From Cloeon dipterum (Eukaryota; Arthropoda; Insecta; Ephemeroptera; Baetidae), in the NCBI RefSeq assembly GCF_949628265.1, contig NC_088786.1, positions 27,301,681 through 27,365,680 on the forward strand: DNA of 64,000 nucleotides. Direction: 5' to 3'. The position numbers and the translations under genes are program-made. The notes beneath the pieces are model-generated. The model saw only the letters and a list, made by a program, of their open reading frames with translations. It was not told the origin of the DNA and made no database searches. Positions 25,018 through 37,600 of the stretch are shown piece after piece (within the stretch, counting starts at the first letter, position 1; every line of letters starts with the position of its first letter).

Positions 25018-28000
25018 CTAGGGTTCGTCTCTAGGATTGAACCTACCAATGTGCAAAATCATTCCTGTGGGGTTGTGTCTAACAAAGTACATGAACGGTC
25101 GATCTATCTTTAATCTTGGATTGTCTGACATCGGTATCCTCGCCTGCCTTGGTCTCAAAGGCAGTGGCATTTTTAGTACGCTGCTCGATTTCCAGTCATA
25201 ATCGTCCTCCTCGTCCTCGCCACCTCTGCTTCCCAAACGACCAGTGCGCTTAGAGCTTGGGTAGGTTTCTACGTGGCCCTCAGCATCAGGCGTCGAGCAA
25301 AGCGAAAACACATTCATCTGAAAATCATCAAATGCCGAGATAAATATTTGCTCTGCCTCATAATGTGAAATTGATTACCTGTGTGATATCACTCAAATAC
25401 AGTTCTTGGATTCCATTCACGCCCCTTAGATCAGCAGATCCTTTGGAGAACAGTTCTTTCAGTCCCATTCTTGAAAGGGGAACAGTCAAGTTAAGAACTG
25501 ATCGATGCTCAAATCGCGGCACTTGAACGTCGATCGCATATTCTGTGCGCTGCAGGTTCCTCAGCAATCCCGACCAAGCGCGCCGAGAAATCAAGCGGGC
25601 TTCGAGACGCGCTAGCAAAGGAACTCCTGCGTAGCTGTTCGAACCTGGAGGCATGAAAGAAACCAAATTATAAAAATTTATTTTTCCAGATTGATTTGTT
25701 TTTTGCTCACCTGGTTTTCCAGGCATGACGAAAACAGTGCTGGTCAAGGCACCGGCAGGAGAGTTCGAATGAGGAATTTCAACCGCAGTAGCATCAAGAC
25801 CAACGTCATAGCCATACATGAACTCGCCGCTCCACACTGTTGATGGCAAAGTGCGCGCTTCCTTTTCTCCGTGGAAAATCATTTCGCCATCTCGGCCGAC
25901 GGAAGACGACAAAGCGCAGTTCATCTAATTTAAAAAATAATTTTATTTTACGATAGCTAAAGGCGGTGAATACCCATACTTGGAAAACGTTAGCGCTTAA
26001 AGCTGCAAACGGCGGATTGAGTCGTAAAACGGCAGCGTCTCCCAAAAACGCAGGAACTTTATTAGAGGTTTGGGTTTTTACGAGCTCATTAGTCCTCTCT
26101 CTCACCACCTTGGAGATTCCGTCAAAATCTACTTGCTGAACTAAACCGTCGTAAAAAGCACTGGCGCGTGCTTTGTAAAAATCAAGGGGCTGCTTGCTTC
26201 CCTAGAAATGAAATACGAAATTGATACTAAAAATAAATTGAAACAACACTGGTGGTTTTTAATAGCACCAGCATTATTAAAAAAGCTAATATATTTCATA
26301 AAGCATACCTTCTGACTGTAAAGTTCTCTAACGATGGCGGCAGAAAAAAGGTCAGGGCTCATAATGACAGAATCCGTGATGTTCCTCATCACAAGATGCG
26401 GGTTGAACGTGATCATGTCATCAAAAGGCAGGAAATCATTGATTTGCGCGGACGTTTGTCCACGTGCACCAATGAATACCATACCGATCAGAGACGTCGC
26501 GCCAAAGGGTGAGATCGCGATGCTTCGTCGTTTGTCCAACTCGGAAGTGGTGTGTTTGTAAAGCCGGATTCCAATGTCGTTGCTGAGGTCGATGAACCTG
26601 CGCACGTCCTCATCCAACATAACAGTGGTCGCTTCGAGACCAAGATTATTTATCGATGCCTGCTTTAATACTATTTCTGGCGATGACACTTCCAAGTAGG
26701 GATTGGGATGAGGCTTACTTATTGCAGGAGTGGATTGTTTAATTTTGTCGCTGGTCGAGATCAGCTCCATTCCATCATCATTAGATTTAGTATAAACCAG
26801 AGGATCCTTTGCGATGTTATTGTTAATCGACTCTGTAGTTGTGGCTTCAGTTTCGGCAGTATTTGGTGCGGGCGACGTACTTTTGTTCGCAGTCGTCTTT
26901 TTATGTGTGGGCGCTGATTGTGTGTATTTATTGCTGTCCTCTTGAGTGGTTTTATCGGGCTTGTCGTCAGTCCAAACTACTTCTGGTGGTTCCTGCCAGC
27001 TCACTTCAAGGTCGGTGATACTTTCTGAATGGGATTCAATTGTGCTATTGTGTTCGGGGTTTTTAACGGGTGCAGACGGTACAAATGATTCTGTTTTATT
27101 TGTCAACGCACTAGCTACGCTCGTGTTGTTAGAGCCACTTGACTGGGGTGAAGTATTTTTCGCAGTCGTCGATGCTGGAATGAAAGTAGTGTAAATTTCT
27201 TCTCTAACTGCTTCCTCAGAACTGTCTCCATAATTTAGTATTCCGGCAGTGTCCAAAATTTGATCCAAAACCTCCTTTATCCGCTCCCTATCCAGTTTGG
27301 TCACCACTGGCTTTGCATTCGAGGGACCTTTTGTGTCAAGCTGTACAACGGATGCATGCTTAATTGTAGAGGGATGCACAAAATACTCTGTTGTCGACAC
27401 CAATTCCATGTCTTCAGCGTCCTCAGTATTAAAATAGTCATCTTGCCTCAAGTTAGTCGTTTTAGTGGTTGGTGCTGTCACAGGATCTTGCTTGGGTTTA
27501 GTAGTTTGTGTTTGTGTAGAACTTTGACCAGCACCAGAACCAATTGGAACCAAAGTAGATAGCGTATTTACCTCGTGTTTAATTTCTGAGCTCGGTTTTG
27601 GCACTTCAATTGGAGTAGTTCCATTCTTAGATTGTGTTGCTTCTGCTTGAGGGATTGGTTTAGGATCGGGTTTTATAAGCGGCTGGACTTCTTTTTTTGT
27701 CGTAGGAGGAGCATCTGTTGCCTCGGTAGTGAGCACTTTAATTTTGTTTTCGCTAACTGGCGATTTTTCTGTAGTAGACGTAGTTTTTGGCAAGGAGGTA
27801 GTTTTAGTTGTGGTTTTCACGACAACGGCTTGCGTGGTAGAAGGAATTTCTGGTGTCAATGTCGTGGGCGGTGCAGTTTCCTCGTATTCGAATCTGTTCG
27901 TATCTTCAAAAATTTGTGAAATAAACGGTACGTCCTCGTTAGTTTCAGTTTTTTCGGTGCTTTCAAAGGAGGATTCATCCTCTTCAAGCGAGTCGGCCAA

Positions 28001-30900
28001 TTCATATTCATTAGAAAGGCCATCATTTTCAGGGAGTGATTCAGAGGTTATCTCAAAATCCGATGTTTTTGAGGTCATGTCTTCCAAAACTAGATTGTCA
28101 GCAGCTAAAGGTTCGTTTATAGTAGTCATCTGAGTTTCATAGTAGGCTGGATTTATTGTCGTTTCGATTGGAACATATTGAGTGGTTGTCGGTTTTTCCG
28201 TTGTTCGTGTTACAGGGCTTGATGTCCTTGCGGGAGGAGTAGTTTTTCCAGTTTGATACGATGAGCCAAAAGATAAAGTGGTAGACGTTGAAAAAATATT
28301 CGATCCAGCGTCTGAGACGGGTATTATTGGCCTAATGCTAGATGCTTTCTTGTCAGTCAATGACTGAGCAATTTGATTAACTTGTGCTTTAAAGTCCTCC
28401 AGCGGTGGCGGAGTTGGTTTTTGAGTGCTTGCTGATTCGGTTGTGGCGGGCTCTTTAGTTGTCGTTGATTCGATTTTAGAAACAGTGCTTAACTTAACAG
28501 TCGTCGTTGGAGCAGCAGTAGTTTTCAAAGGCGCTTTGGTTGTGACCGCGCTACCACTCACACCTGCATTATTCATTGTAGGAGCAATTATGGTAGTAGT
28601 GAAGCTATTTGAAACCGGCTTAACATTTGTTTCAGTAATCTTAATCTCGGTCGCATTTTGTTTTGTAGAAACACCAGCTAATTTCAAGGATTCTACTGAC
28701 TGTGTTGGCGGAAGTGTCGTAGATGTCACTTTGGTAGTAGTGAAGCTATTTGAAACCGGCTTAATATTTGTTTCAGTAATCTTAATCTCGGTCGCATTTT
28801 GTTTTGTAGTAACAGCAGCTAGTTCTAAGGATTCTGCTGGCTGTGTTGGCGGAAGTGTCGTAGATGTCACTTTAGTTACTGCTGCTGCTGCTGGAGGTTT
28901 AGTAATGTAAAACCCTGATACTGGTTTCCTGTATTCAGCAGTGCTGGGTGGAACGGTTGACGTGGAAGGGGTGCGCAGCAAATTTATGGTAGAAGCCTTT
29001 TGGGTCGTCGAGCTGGGCAATGGTGCCGCAGTTGAGGGTAACACACTCGCTGTGGTCATGATAGTCGGAATTGCTGGTTTCGTGGTGTTTTTTATTTGCG
29101 TTGAATTGATGATTTTATCTGGCGATAAAGTGGTGATTTTACTGTACACTGTAGCCGGCAATTTTTCTTCTGTCGCAATTTTAAGTGGAGCTGCTGTAGT
29201 GGATTTGACTATAACAGGTTTCAGCGTGGTTGGCTCGGTTGATTTTACTGTAGTTGATTGAGTGACTGGCATCTCGGTTGTAGTCAGCTTAATTTCAGGT
29301 GATTTCATCGTAATTAAGTTAACTGTTGTAGTTAACTTTGATGCAGGGGCACTAGTTGTTGTTTGAGGCAGAATATTGGTAGTCAACTTTGTTTCTGGTG
29401 CTTTAGTTGTAGCGACCTTTAACTCTGGTGTCTTTGTCGTGGTTAATTTAATTTCAGGTGGATTAGGTGTAGTTAGTTTTGTAGTGAACGGCTTTGTTTC
29501 TGGCACACTTGCAGATGTAATTTTTATTTCTGGGGAATTGGTCGTAGCTATTTTTAATTCTTGGGAAATTGTTGTGGTTGACTTTGTTTCTGGAGAAATT
29601 TCAGTGGTTGTAGGTGGTTTTGTTTCTGGGGCACTTGTTGTGGTAGTAGTAGACTTTGTTATCAGAGTAATTTTTGTTGTTGCACTCGACTCTCGATCTG
29701 CGTATGAGGGAGTGTTCGTAAACGCAGGGAGTTTTTCTGGGGCGATTGTGATTTTTGGAGGCTCAGCAGTGTGCTTGATTTTCTCGTGCATGTCTTCAAT
29801 CAACAAGTCTGCAATAATTGTTGAGGGAATTGTAATTGCCGGAGGATCTGAATCAGGCTTGATTGGAACTAATGGTACATAATATTCATCATCGAGAGGA
29901 GCGGCTGTAGTTTTTTCTGCAGGTGTGCTAGTTGAAAACCCTACAACTTTGGAATTCTCTGTAACTGCAGGTGCTTCCGTTGACGACGCCTCCAATTTCT
30001 GGGTGGTGGAAGTGATTTCAATCGTGGAGCTCGTTGGTGGTAAAATTGGCGTGGAGCTTGGCGCCACAGTGGACTCTTCGGTAGAAATACTGCCTTCGTT
30101 AACATTCGATTGAGAATCTGGCTTTGGAGTGCTGAAGCTGTGCACTGGAGGCACAAATGTGCTGAATTTCTCTGGAGTATCTTTCAGCAAGTGCAAGACT
30201 GAGCCGGGGATGTTCTGAGTTGGGTGCAAAAGCGGATTAGGAACGTTAGGTCGGTTTATTCCCCATGATGGGACGTGGTTTCCTTCTTCAATTGTGATTT
30301 TATTTTGCACGTCGGCAAGAACATCTTGCACCTTCTTCACGACCTTGTCAACGCCTGGGGGTGACCAGTCGGGTGTTCTTTCTAGTGGATGTGGCAAGTA
30401 GAAAAATGACCCGGGTCTCTGCTCTTCCCCGTGCCCAGCTTCATCAGGCTCGATTCCGGGCAGGTCGGAGCCGATTTCCACGCTCTCGCCAGCGATGAGA
30501 CCTTGGATTTCGTCCATAGTCATCAACCTTTTAACCAGATCTCCTTCGTCGTTGAATGTGTAGAATTCGTATCGATCCGGTGACATAAGGCTTGGAGGGC
30601 TCGCCAAATGATCCGCGCTCGCAGGTTTTTCAACGGGTCGTCCAGTTGCATCAGCAAATCCTTGAGATCCATTTCCCAGGTCCATTATTACGGACACAGA
30701 GGTTACAACGCTATAAAAATACAAAATTTTAAAATGGAGATGATGGGAAAATGTTAGAATTACCTTGATCCCAAAACTTTTCTCGTTCCTTCACCATCAA
30801 CCTCCTGTTCCATAAGGGAAGCCGCAGGAAAAGCAAAAGCACTTTGCAAGAGAATGCCGCAATACATCAGGGCTACAGCTGCCCGGCTCGCAGCCTGCAT
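25018..30900 (-). CDS. Secreted serpin with a giant Thr-rich mucin-like N-terminal region (1846 aa)
   Basis: Six coding exons: 30900-30764 (exon begins at 30914), 30710-26309 (4402 nt), 26201-25980, 25924-25711, 25644-25379 and 25317-25018. Total 5541 nt, in frame. A signal peptide (MQAASRAAVALMYCGILLQS, cleavage likely after AFA) opens the protein. Residues about 180-1400 are dominated by Thr, Ser, Pro and Lys with many TTK/TTS runs and N-x-S/T sites, typical of heavily O-glycosylated mucin. The serpin fold starts near residue 1411 (LDEDVRRFIDLSNDIGIRLY, ISPFGATSLIGMVFIGARGQ) and ends in RPFMYFVRHNPTGMILHIGR. The reactive-loop exon lacks the Gly/Ala-rich hinge (EGTEAAA type) of inhibitory serpins. 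It carries instead basic and acidic stretches (SSKRTGRLGSRGG, EDEEDDYDW), so it is probably non-inhibitory. Fly Spn100A is another serpin with an unusual long extension, but orthology is unproven. Confidence 0.88.
28591..28872 (-). repeat. Tandem 141-bp duplication inside the mucin region
   Basis: Two adjacent copies, 28591-28731 and 28732-28872, differ at only a handful of bases and keep the reading frame (47 codons each). Both encode KVTSTTLPPTQ-like and TKQNATEIKITETN segments with an N-glycosylation sequon (NAT). This is a recent internal expansion of the mucin domain. Confidence 0.9.
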
Positions 30901-30914
30901 CTTGAGGCTTCAAT

Positions 30915-33900
30915 CTGAAATAAAAAGATTATTTTATTGATTTTTGGTTGTCAATTAAAAAGCACATTAAATAAGAAAATTAAAAAAACGCTCAAAATGA
31001 ATGCGTGACTTTTATTTTCTTCGTATGAGATTCATGGTTAACACATTTTGTAAATGCTCTGAGAAAGGGCAATGAACCTCGCACTAAAATCCTAATTCCT
31101 TAACATTGACTCAAGCGTTTCTGTCAACACATCTAAACACGCAATATTCAGACGACGTGCTAATTTTTTCCTCAAGAGCCTTGTTTCATCCGGCTGGTTC
31201 CAGCTGTAAGTTCTTCTTACTGAATGCTAAATATATCCTGCGCAGTGCAAAAATTATTTGTTCATTACATTTTTAGTAGTCTAGCGCTTTGATCAGGTTC
31301 GTTAAACCTTTGCTCAAGCAGCGAAGAAATAAAAATGGCTTAACTGTTTTATCTCCTTTCTTTGGCTTATCGAGACGGTGATTTGGAACACAAAGCATCC
31401 TATGCTCGAATAATTATGTGTAAAACACAAAAAATCGATGTTTTCCTGCGCGTGGAGAATCATTTTATATTTATTGCAGCAAGCTATTTGGGTGCCAAAC
31501 ACGACGATAAAAGGCAATGTTTGAGCATGACAATTAAGGTCTACACAGCCTTTAGCTCCAATAATGCTGTTTTTATAATTTAATGACGGCAATTTTCTCT
31601 GCCAGTAACTGTATTTTCGCGTGTGTGTGCGCCAACGCAAGAATAAACTTTCGATTTATCTTCTAAGCCGCGATTCTTCCGCTCTGACCGAAAGGAGGAA
31701 AATCATCGTGCACTAAGGCATAGTCCGATCCTTATGTATATCGCGAAATGGGCACAACAATGAATGACATCACTCTTTATCTTTGGGCAGTGAGTCAATT
31801 CAATGTGAAAGTATGGCCCAACTCGCGGAACAATAAAATCAAATCACAAAATCGACTGTAAAATGAAAGAAAATACACTTGAACAATGTAAATAATTTTA
31901 TTACTATGTTAACAATTGAAGAGTTGGTTATTTTAATTGAGCCGACCGTTTCGACGGCCAGGAGAATCCAAACGAGATGAGCAACAGCAGGCATATTTAC
32001 GATTCGGAGCGGCTCATGTATTTCTTGGAGTAATAGATTACCAAATGAAAAAAGCTTGAGCCACATAATACCGTAATTCTTATTCCACGGCATTGTTTTC
32101 GCGTCTATTCGCGATGAATTGGACGAGAAAGACGCGCTCGTTTGGGTCAGGAGCACGTCGCGTTGTTCGAGACGGGCATCAATCAAGCTGCTCGTGAGCG
32201 CAGTGAACTAAATTTCCTGTATACTAGAGTGCTTCATCAAGATGCACGAAAAATGAATATACGCCACAAGCCGGCAGATTTTCTCATACCGTTTTGATTT
32301 GACGTTGATAATAGTTAAATTACCTGGACTTTTCAGGACACAACACGGCCTTTGTTCCCGTCGATCAAAAATGAGATACGAGAAGCCCATTTTAGATGTG
32401 TGTTCCCATTCATCACAATTTACAATTTTGGAGGAACATTTTAAGCATGAAACGATTTTTTTTTCATGAGCCAGAGAGGCATTTTTGTTTGGATGAAAAA
32501 TAAGCAGCGCGCCAAAAATGGTAAACCGCAGAGTTGTGCAAAAACTGTGTTTCCGCGACCAATTAAAAAACGTGAGACCGCAAGAGAATCAATTACACAA
32601 CTCGAAAATTGTTTATGGGGCACTGTGTGAGCACTTTTACAGACAATGTATAATTTTCAGCATCAATGAAACCTGTTGCTCCGTTTTGAGGGAACAAATA
32701 CGCGTTTCGAGTTATGCTAATTCAGCCTGGTTCGAGAGGCAAAAAGTTGCGGCTTCTCAGCTCTAAGTAATCGAATTACTTTTGATTAGAGGCCATTGTT
32801 TGCACTCGGTGCTAAGTGAATAGCAGCACACTTGCGATTGCCGTTATTCCCGTGTAATATATGTGCCATCGCGGAGCGCGCGCGACTGACTTTGTGAGAG
32901 TCATTGCCACGCACTACACAAATATATACATTATATGAAAAACGCCGCCGCGTCTTTGAACTGTGTTATTTTCCGCCGCCCAAGTTGATGTCACGCTGGT
33001 GCACAGTATCCGCAACATAGCTAAGCTTATACTGTAAGCTCCAAGTTTTTGCTCGGCGGCGACCTGTGTAAGAAGCCGCCGCGGGGGCAACAATGTAAAA
33101 GTGAGCGAAAATTATCCGTGCCCGCCGATAAAGGCAAAAAACAGCAGCCCGTTTGCTGAAATCTTAAATGATGATGATCTCGGATTGTGTCGGTTCCGTG
33201 GCGGCAGGAGAGATCGATTCGCATTGCGCTGCCGGCGTGCGAGTTGGATTAGATAACCCGTTATATCAAGACTGAAAGAGAGATGAGAGCGGTGACCAGA
33301 ACTCCACAAACACAGTCGGCGCGCGCGTGACCACTTGTTGTTCGCTTATGCAACGCACGCAATTGCGCTCGCTCTCGCGTTTCAAAAATTCGTGGTTGTC
33401 TCGGTTTCGGAATCAAAAAGTGTGGAAGCGGCGGTTTGAGGAAATAAAGAAACCGACCTCGTTTTATTACTATAGATTTGCTCCCGACATCTCAATTATC
33501 ATCAAGTCCCGGCAATTGTCGGATGTATGTATTCGATCGTGCGAGAAATCACTCGCCGGTATGAAAATTGCTACTGAAAACTGTGCAACTAAATGCTTGG
33601 GATAATTCGAAACCACGATATTCACAGAGAGATAGGAAGAATGCGCCGTTATGATGCGTGTGGTATGATGATACACAAAGCAGGAGATATAAATTACGCT
33701 GATTAACGCCTCCCAATTAATAGCAGCATTCGTTATGCTGACGCGGTAACGCATCAAAAGCAGCCACTTCCTCGGCTGTCGAACTCTAACAGATCATTTT
33801 TATCTGACTAGAATTCACAATGTTGCTGCAGCCGATTATCCTTGATTGGATGACTCTGTGGAGCGTATTCTTTTTTAAAGTCGACAGTTCAACCATCGGG

Positions 33901-36900
33901 AAATAACAGTAAAAAAGATTATTCTCAAGACAAAACGACACTATCATTTTCAACTAAAAAAGTTTTAATATCAAAATCTTCGTCGGTATAATTTAGCTGA
34001 CGAGGTTGAAATTAACGGATTGGGTGAGGAATGCAAGACGGGTTAAGACTCTACTTACAATTAGATGTCAATTTAGGTTATTTCATGTGTTTATCCAATT
34101 CTTGAATCGATTTTTCGCAAATCAATGCAACTTTTCAGTGTTTGCAATAATAAATTTACTTGGTTCTATGCAAGCTTTTAGGTCTAATTAAGATGAATTC
34201 ACTAAATAATTAGCATGGTTTTCCATGAAATTAAATTAAACTTTACACCCAAAACTTTTCTCAAGCTCTAAATATGTATAGGTCAACGCCTGATTTCAAA
34301 GATCAAAATTACTGCTGCTTACAAAATATTCTCCTAAAATCAACTGTACAAAATTAATTAAACTCATATAAATCATAATATATATCTGAATGTAACAAAA
34401 ACGAATTAGAAAGAGTTATACAATAGCTGAAAAGATTGGTACTAAGCCAAGCAAAATTTTGGAAATATTTAATTCAAAAACGTTAAAAAAATTATTGGAT
34501 CAGTTCTTTCCTTCTAGTAAATCTGAAATCTAACAGGCAATAATCAAAATAACCTCATCGACAGATAAAAATATAATTTAATTGATTCTACTGAATCATA
34601 TATTCATTAAAATTTAGCATAAAAGTAAAGAAGCGAATTTTGAGGTTTTGGAAATATGAACAGGCATACCTGTTGATGGATTTGAACTATCTGATTTGAA
34701 TCAATCATTTATGTGAAGTTTAGCAACAAAAATCGTATAATGACATATTTTTGTTTCGAAAAGTTAAAAGGAATAGCATTATAATAATCATTATTAGTAT
34801 AGGGAGTAATTAATTATGAAGTTATCAAACGTTGCAAACAAAACACGAGTGAATGATCGTTAGCCGTGTGTAGGCGTAATAATAACTGCGCTAGAACGAG
34901 CCGTGAATAAAATATGAGCAATTCATTACTATCGTAGCCTTGAACTACTATTATATATTATATTATAGTCGTTGCAGTGCAACTTTTCGTTCAAAAGCCA
35001 GTCGTGTGCAGGATTGTTTTTATAGTCCTCTATTTAGTTTGAACTTTTTGTAGGTTGAAAAACCAATAAAACCCGAGCTTTCTGGAGCACATTTGTGTGT
35101 TTATTTCTCTTTTCTCACGGCAGGGTCAAGCCAAATATTGTACACGTTTTGGCTCTGAAATTTTCACACCTTTTATGTAGAGCATGTCTATTCTTAAGAG
35201 CTGTTTCACTAGCCACGAAAATAAACTTAAGTTCTATTTACACGGTCCCATCCTAACGCGAAATTTCCCACGCAATACTTATGTATGTTTCCGCACCAAG
35301 ATTGCGTGAGCTTTTTGAAATTCCCTCGTTTGTGTGTCAAGACTTTTGAAAAATGCGCCTTCGTCAAAAGTTGTTATTGCTTTATGATGCCGTTTCCTCC
35401 GCTTTACGTTTCGCTCCGAGAAAAGTATCGAAAATGCAAGTTTGCAGTCAATGAAGCGATTTGCAGGCTCTGACTTTTTGCCTGTTCGCTTCTAGGCACA
35501 CGGCATTCAGCGTCGGGTCGTTTGAAGTAAGCAGTTGAGCCCGGCTGCTGCAGTTATCTCTGGCCAATTCTGATTGACGGGCAAAGAGTGAATGGTACAA
35601 TGACCGAGCACTCCTCGTCTTTTTTTTCTCAGCGGTCACAATCGCATGCGGCGCGCAGGAAAATCGTTAATTGCAAGCGAGGCTCACACCGCAGCTTGTA
35701 ATGCATCATTGTTCTCGGCTAATCAGCCAGTGATTCAAAATTGCCGGCCCTGCAAATGTCATTCGGTGCGAATAAGTTCATGGAACTCACTCAGAACTGT
35801 TTACGTAAGAGGGACATAGTTTGGATAGACGTCACTTGCATTTGTTTTAAAAATAAGGAAGAAATTTTTCTTTGAAGTCGTGTGTGTGTTTAACATAAAA
35901 ATTAACGGTACTCTCCGCAGCTCTGTAAAATCGACACTTGCTCGGAAATCGTTCTTCGATGGCAAAATATTTGCATCTTAACTTTATATAGAATTCGGTA
36001 AAAAAAACCGCAATCTTGGTAGAATAAATTGGATTTTTTCACATCCAATTTTGCGGCGAACAAGTCTGCTTCTCTTGTCCAGCGTGTGCAACCGACCCGA
36101 AGCCGAGAACGTGAAATTAAATTTGCGTTATTGCAGCTGCAGGTAGAGCAGAATACAATAAATTTCGATTGCCGGCAGGCCGAATCCACAAATGGTCACA
36201 ATTACCAGGCAGCAGCGAGTTGCATAATATACCGCCAGACCGCGAGAAGCGGAATGAAGTGATTTATTCGCGTCTCTTTCCGTCAGCGTCTCTGCGTGTG
36301 TACTTGCGGCCCACGTCGGCAAGACGGAATAGCGAATTTTCGAGTGCCTGCATGAACTTAAAGTGGTACCATGAGATATGCAGTGTTGTCGGACGAAAGG
36401 GCGAAAGCAAACATAAAAATAATGCAGGTTGTTCACACATTTATGTGTGTGTGTGATTTTTTACACAGAAAATTAGTGAATTCGTTTAAGTGGCCTCCTA
36501 GCAAAGTCGTCACTTGAATTTCCTCTATGGCCTAAATTATGTTTTGTTCTATATTAGGTGTATTTCTTAATTGGGAATGTGGCATATTAAAATGTTTCAT
36601 TAACATTTGAAATTTTAACCCACAAAGGTGATTGTTCAAATTAATGCTGTGCTCTGGTGAGAACTATTAGCATAATCAGTATTAAATATTAAGATTTAAA
36701 CGTGAATGAATCATATTTTTGTCTTTCTATCCATTTAAAATGGAAAATCTTAACAATAACCGTAAAACACTAAAACTGTTACAGTCTCAAGTTATGCATA
36801 CTTTTCAAGCTTCTTTTAGAGTAATTTTTCATACACGACACCTTTTCGTGGATATTTTTCCTTCAAGTTCTTTTTGATAAAATTAAAAACAACATTTATT

Positions 36901-37249
36901 TTTCATGTTAAAAAATGTCTCATGTTTAAACTACTGATTCTTTTCTCAAATTATTTGATAGTGTTGATTATATTTCATTTTCCTGTTCAAGAAATGAGCA
37001 TTGAAAAATAAGTAAAAATTGCTGCTTGACTGATATATTTTGTCTAAAATTCACAACCTTTCCGACTGCGGCTGATATTAATTTAATTTTGAACAAAAAC
37101 GAATTCTGCAGTCCTTGAGGGAATTACCACATTTAAGATTTGAGAATTCCTTCGAAATACCTCTTAGTTAGCCGAGTCATCAAACTGATACATTTTTAAG
37201 ATAAATCCCTGCACAAATTAGAAAATTGCAGAAAAAACCAGATACTCAC
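30915..37249 (-). other. Probable long 5' UTR intron of the mucin-serpin gene
   Basis: The first coding exon of the serpin has a good acceptor (ctttttatttcag, ending at 30915) only 14 nt upstream of its ATG, so the transcript must start further upstream. The best matching donor I see is ACACGT/GTGAGT at 37249. Between them there is no recognisable protein-coding exon. Moderately GC-rich islands occur at about 31600-33450 and 35270-36440, with AT-rich filler at 33800-34850. Confidence 0.35.
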
Positions 37250-37600
37250 ACGTGTGTCGGCTTTGCGAGAGGCTGCGTGTGTAGCCGTAAGTAATGTGCA
37301 GGCTGGCTGCGAGTGCAGTGGCCCGTCTGCCGCTCAGATGGTCGATCGTCAGGTAGCTGCGCTCAGGTCTGCAGGTGGCGAGCCAATGAGCTTCTCTCGG
37401 CAGGTCATGTTGCATACCCGCATCTCGCCTTCTGGAGTGAGGAGGAAGAAGGCGGCGGCGTGAATCTGTAGCGGTGGTTGTACCTACCTGAGAGTGCCTC
37501 ACTCTCTCAGGGTCTGTACCTCCGCCAGTTGGGCACGTCACTCGCTCTCCTAACGGTATTGACACTGCTCGCGAGCTGACCACTCGGTGTGCCACCTGCC
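37250..37600 (-). promoter_or_regulatory. Candidate non-coding first exon and promoter region of the mucin-serpin gene
   Basis: A GC-rich island ends on the minus strand at a consensus donor (GTGAGT at 37249-37244), and no open frame here resembles a protein. Position, strand and donor suit a 5' UTR exon for the serpin, whose first coding exon starts right behind a splice acceptor. The transcription start is not identifiable; the right border given is only the approximate end of the island. It could belong to another minus-strand transcript. Confidence 0.3.

Noticed and set aside
26141..26306. Continuation of the serpin frame beyond residue 1513 in genomic DNA
   Set aside because: The frame runs into intron sequence after LYSQK/GTATGC; the homologous serpin sequence resumes at 26201 after a good acceptor.
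28425..29882. Long Val-rich plus-strand frames across the mucin exon
   Set aside because: They are the reverse complement of Thr-codon repeats (ACT/ACA read backwards as AGT/TGT/GTA), not separate genes.
36430..36455. Short GT repeat as a functional element
   Set aside because: Only a few units; ordinary low-complexity DNA. The GT run near 53708 and the GGGC run near 52980 were set aside for the same reason.
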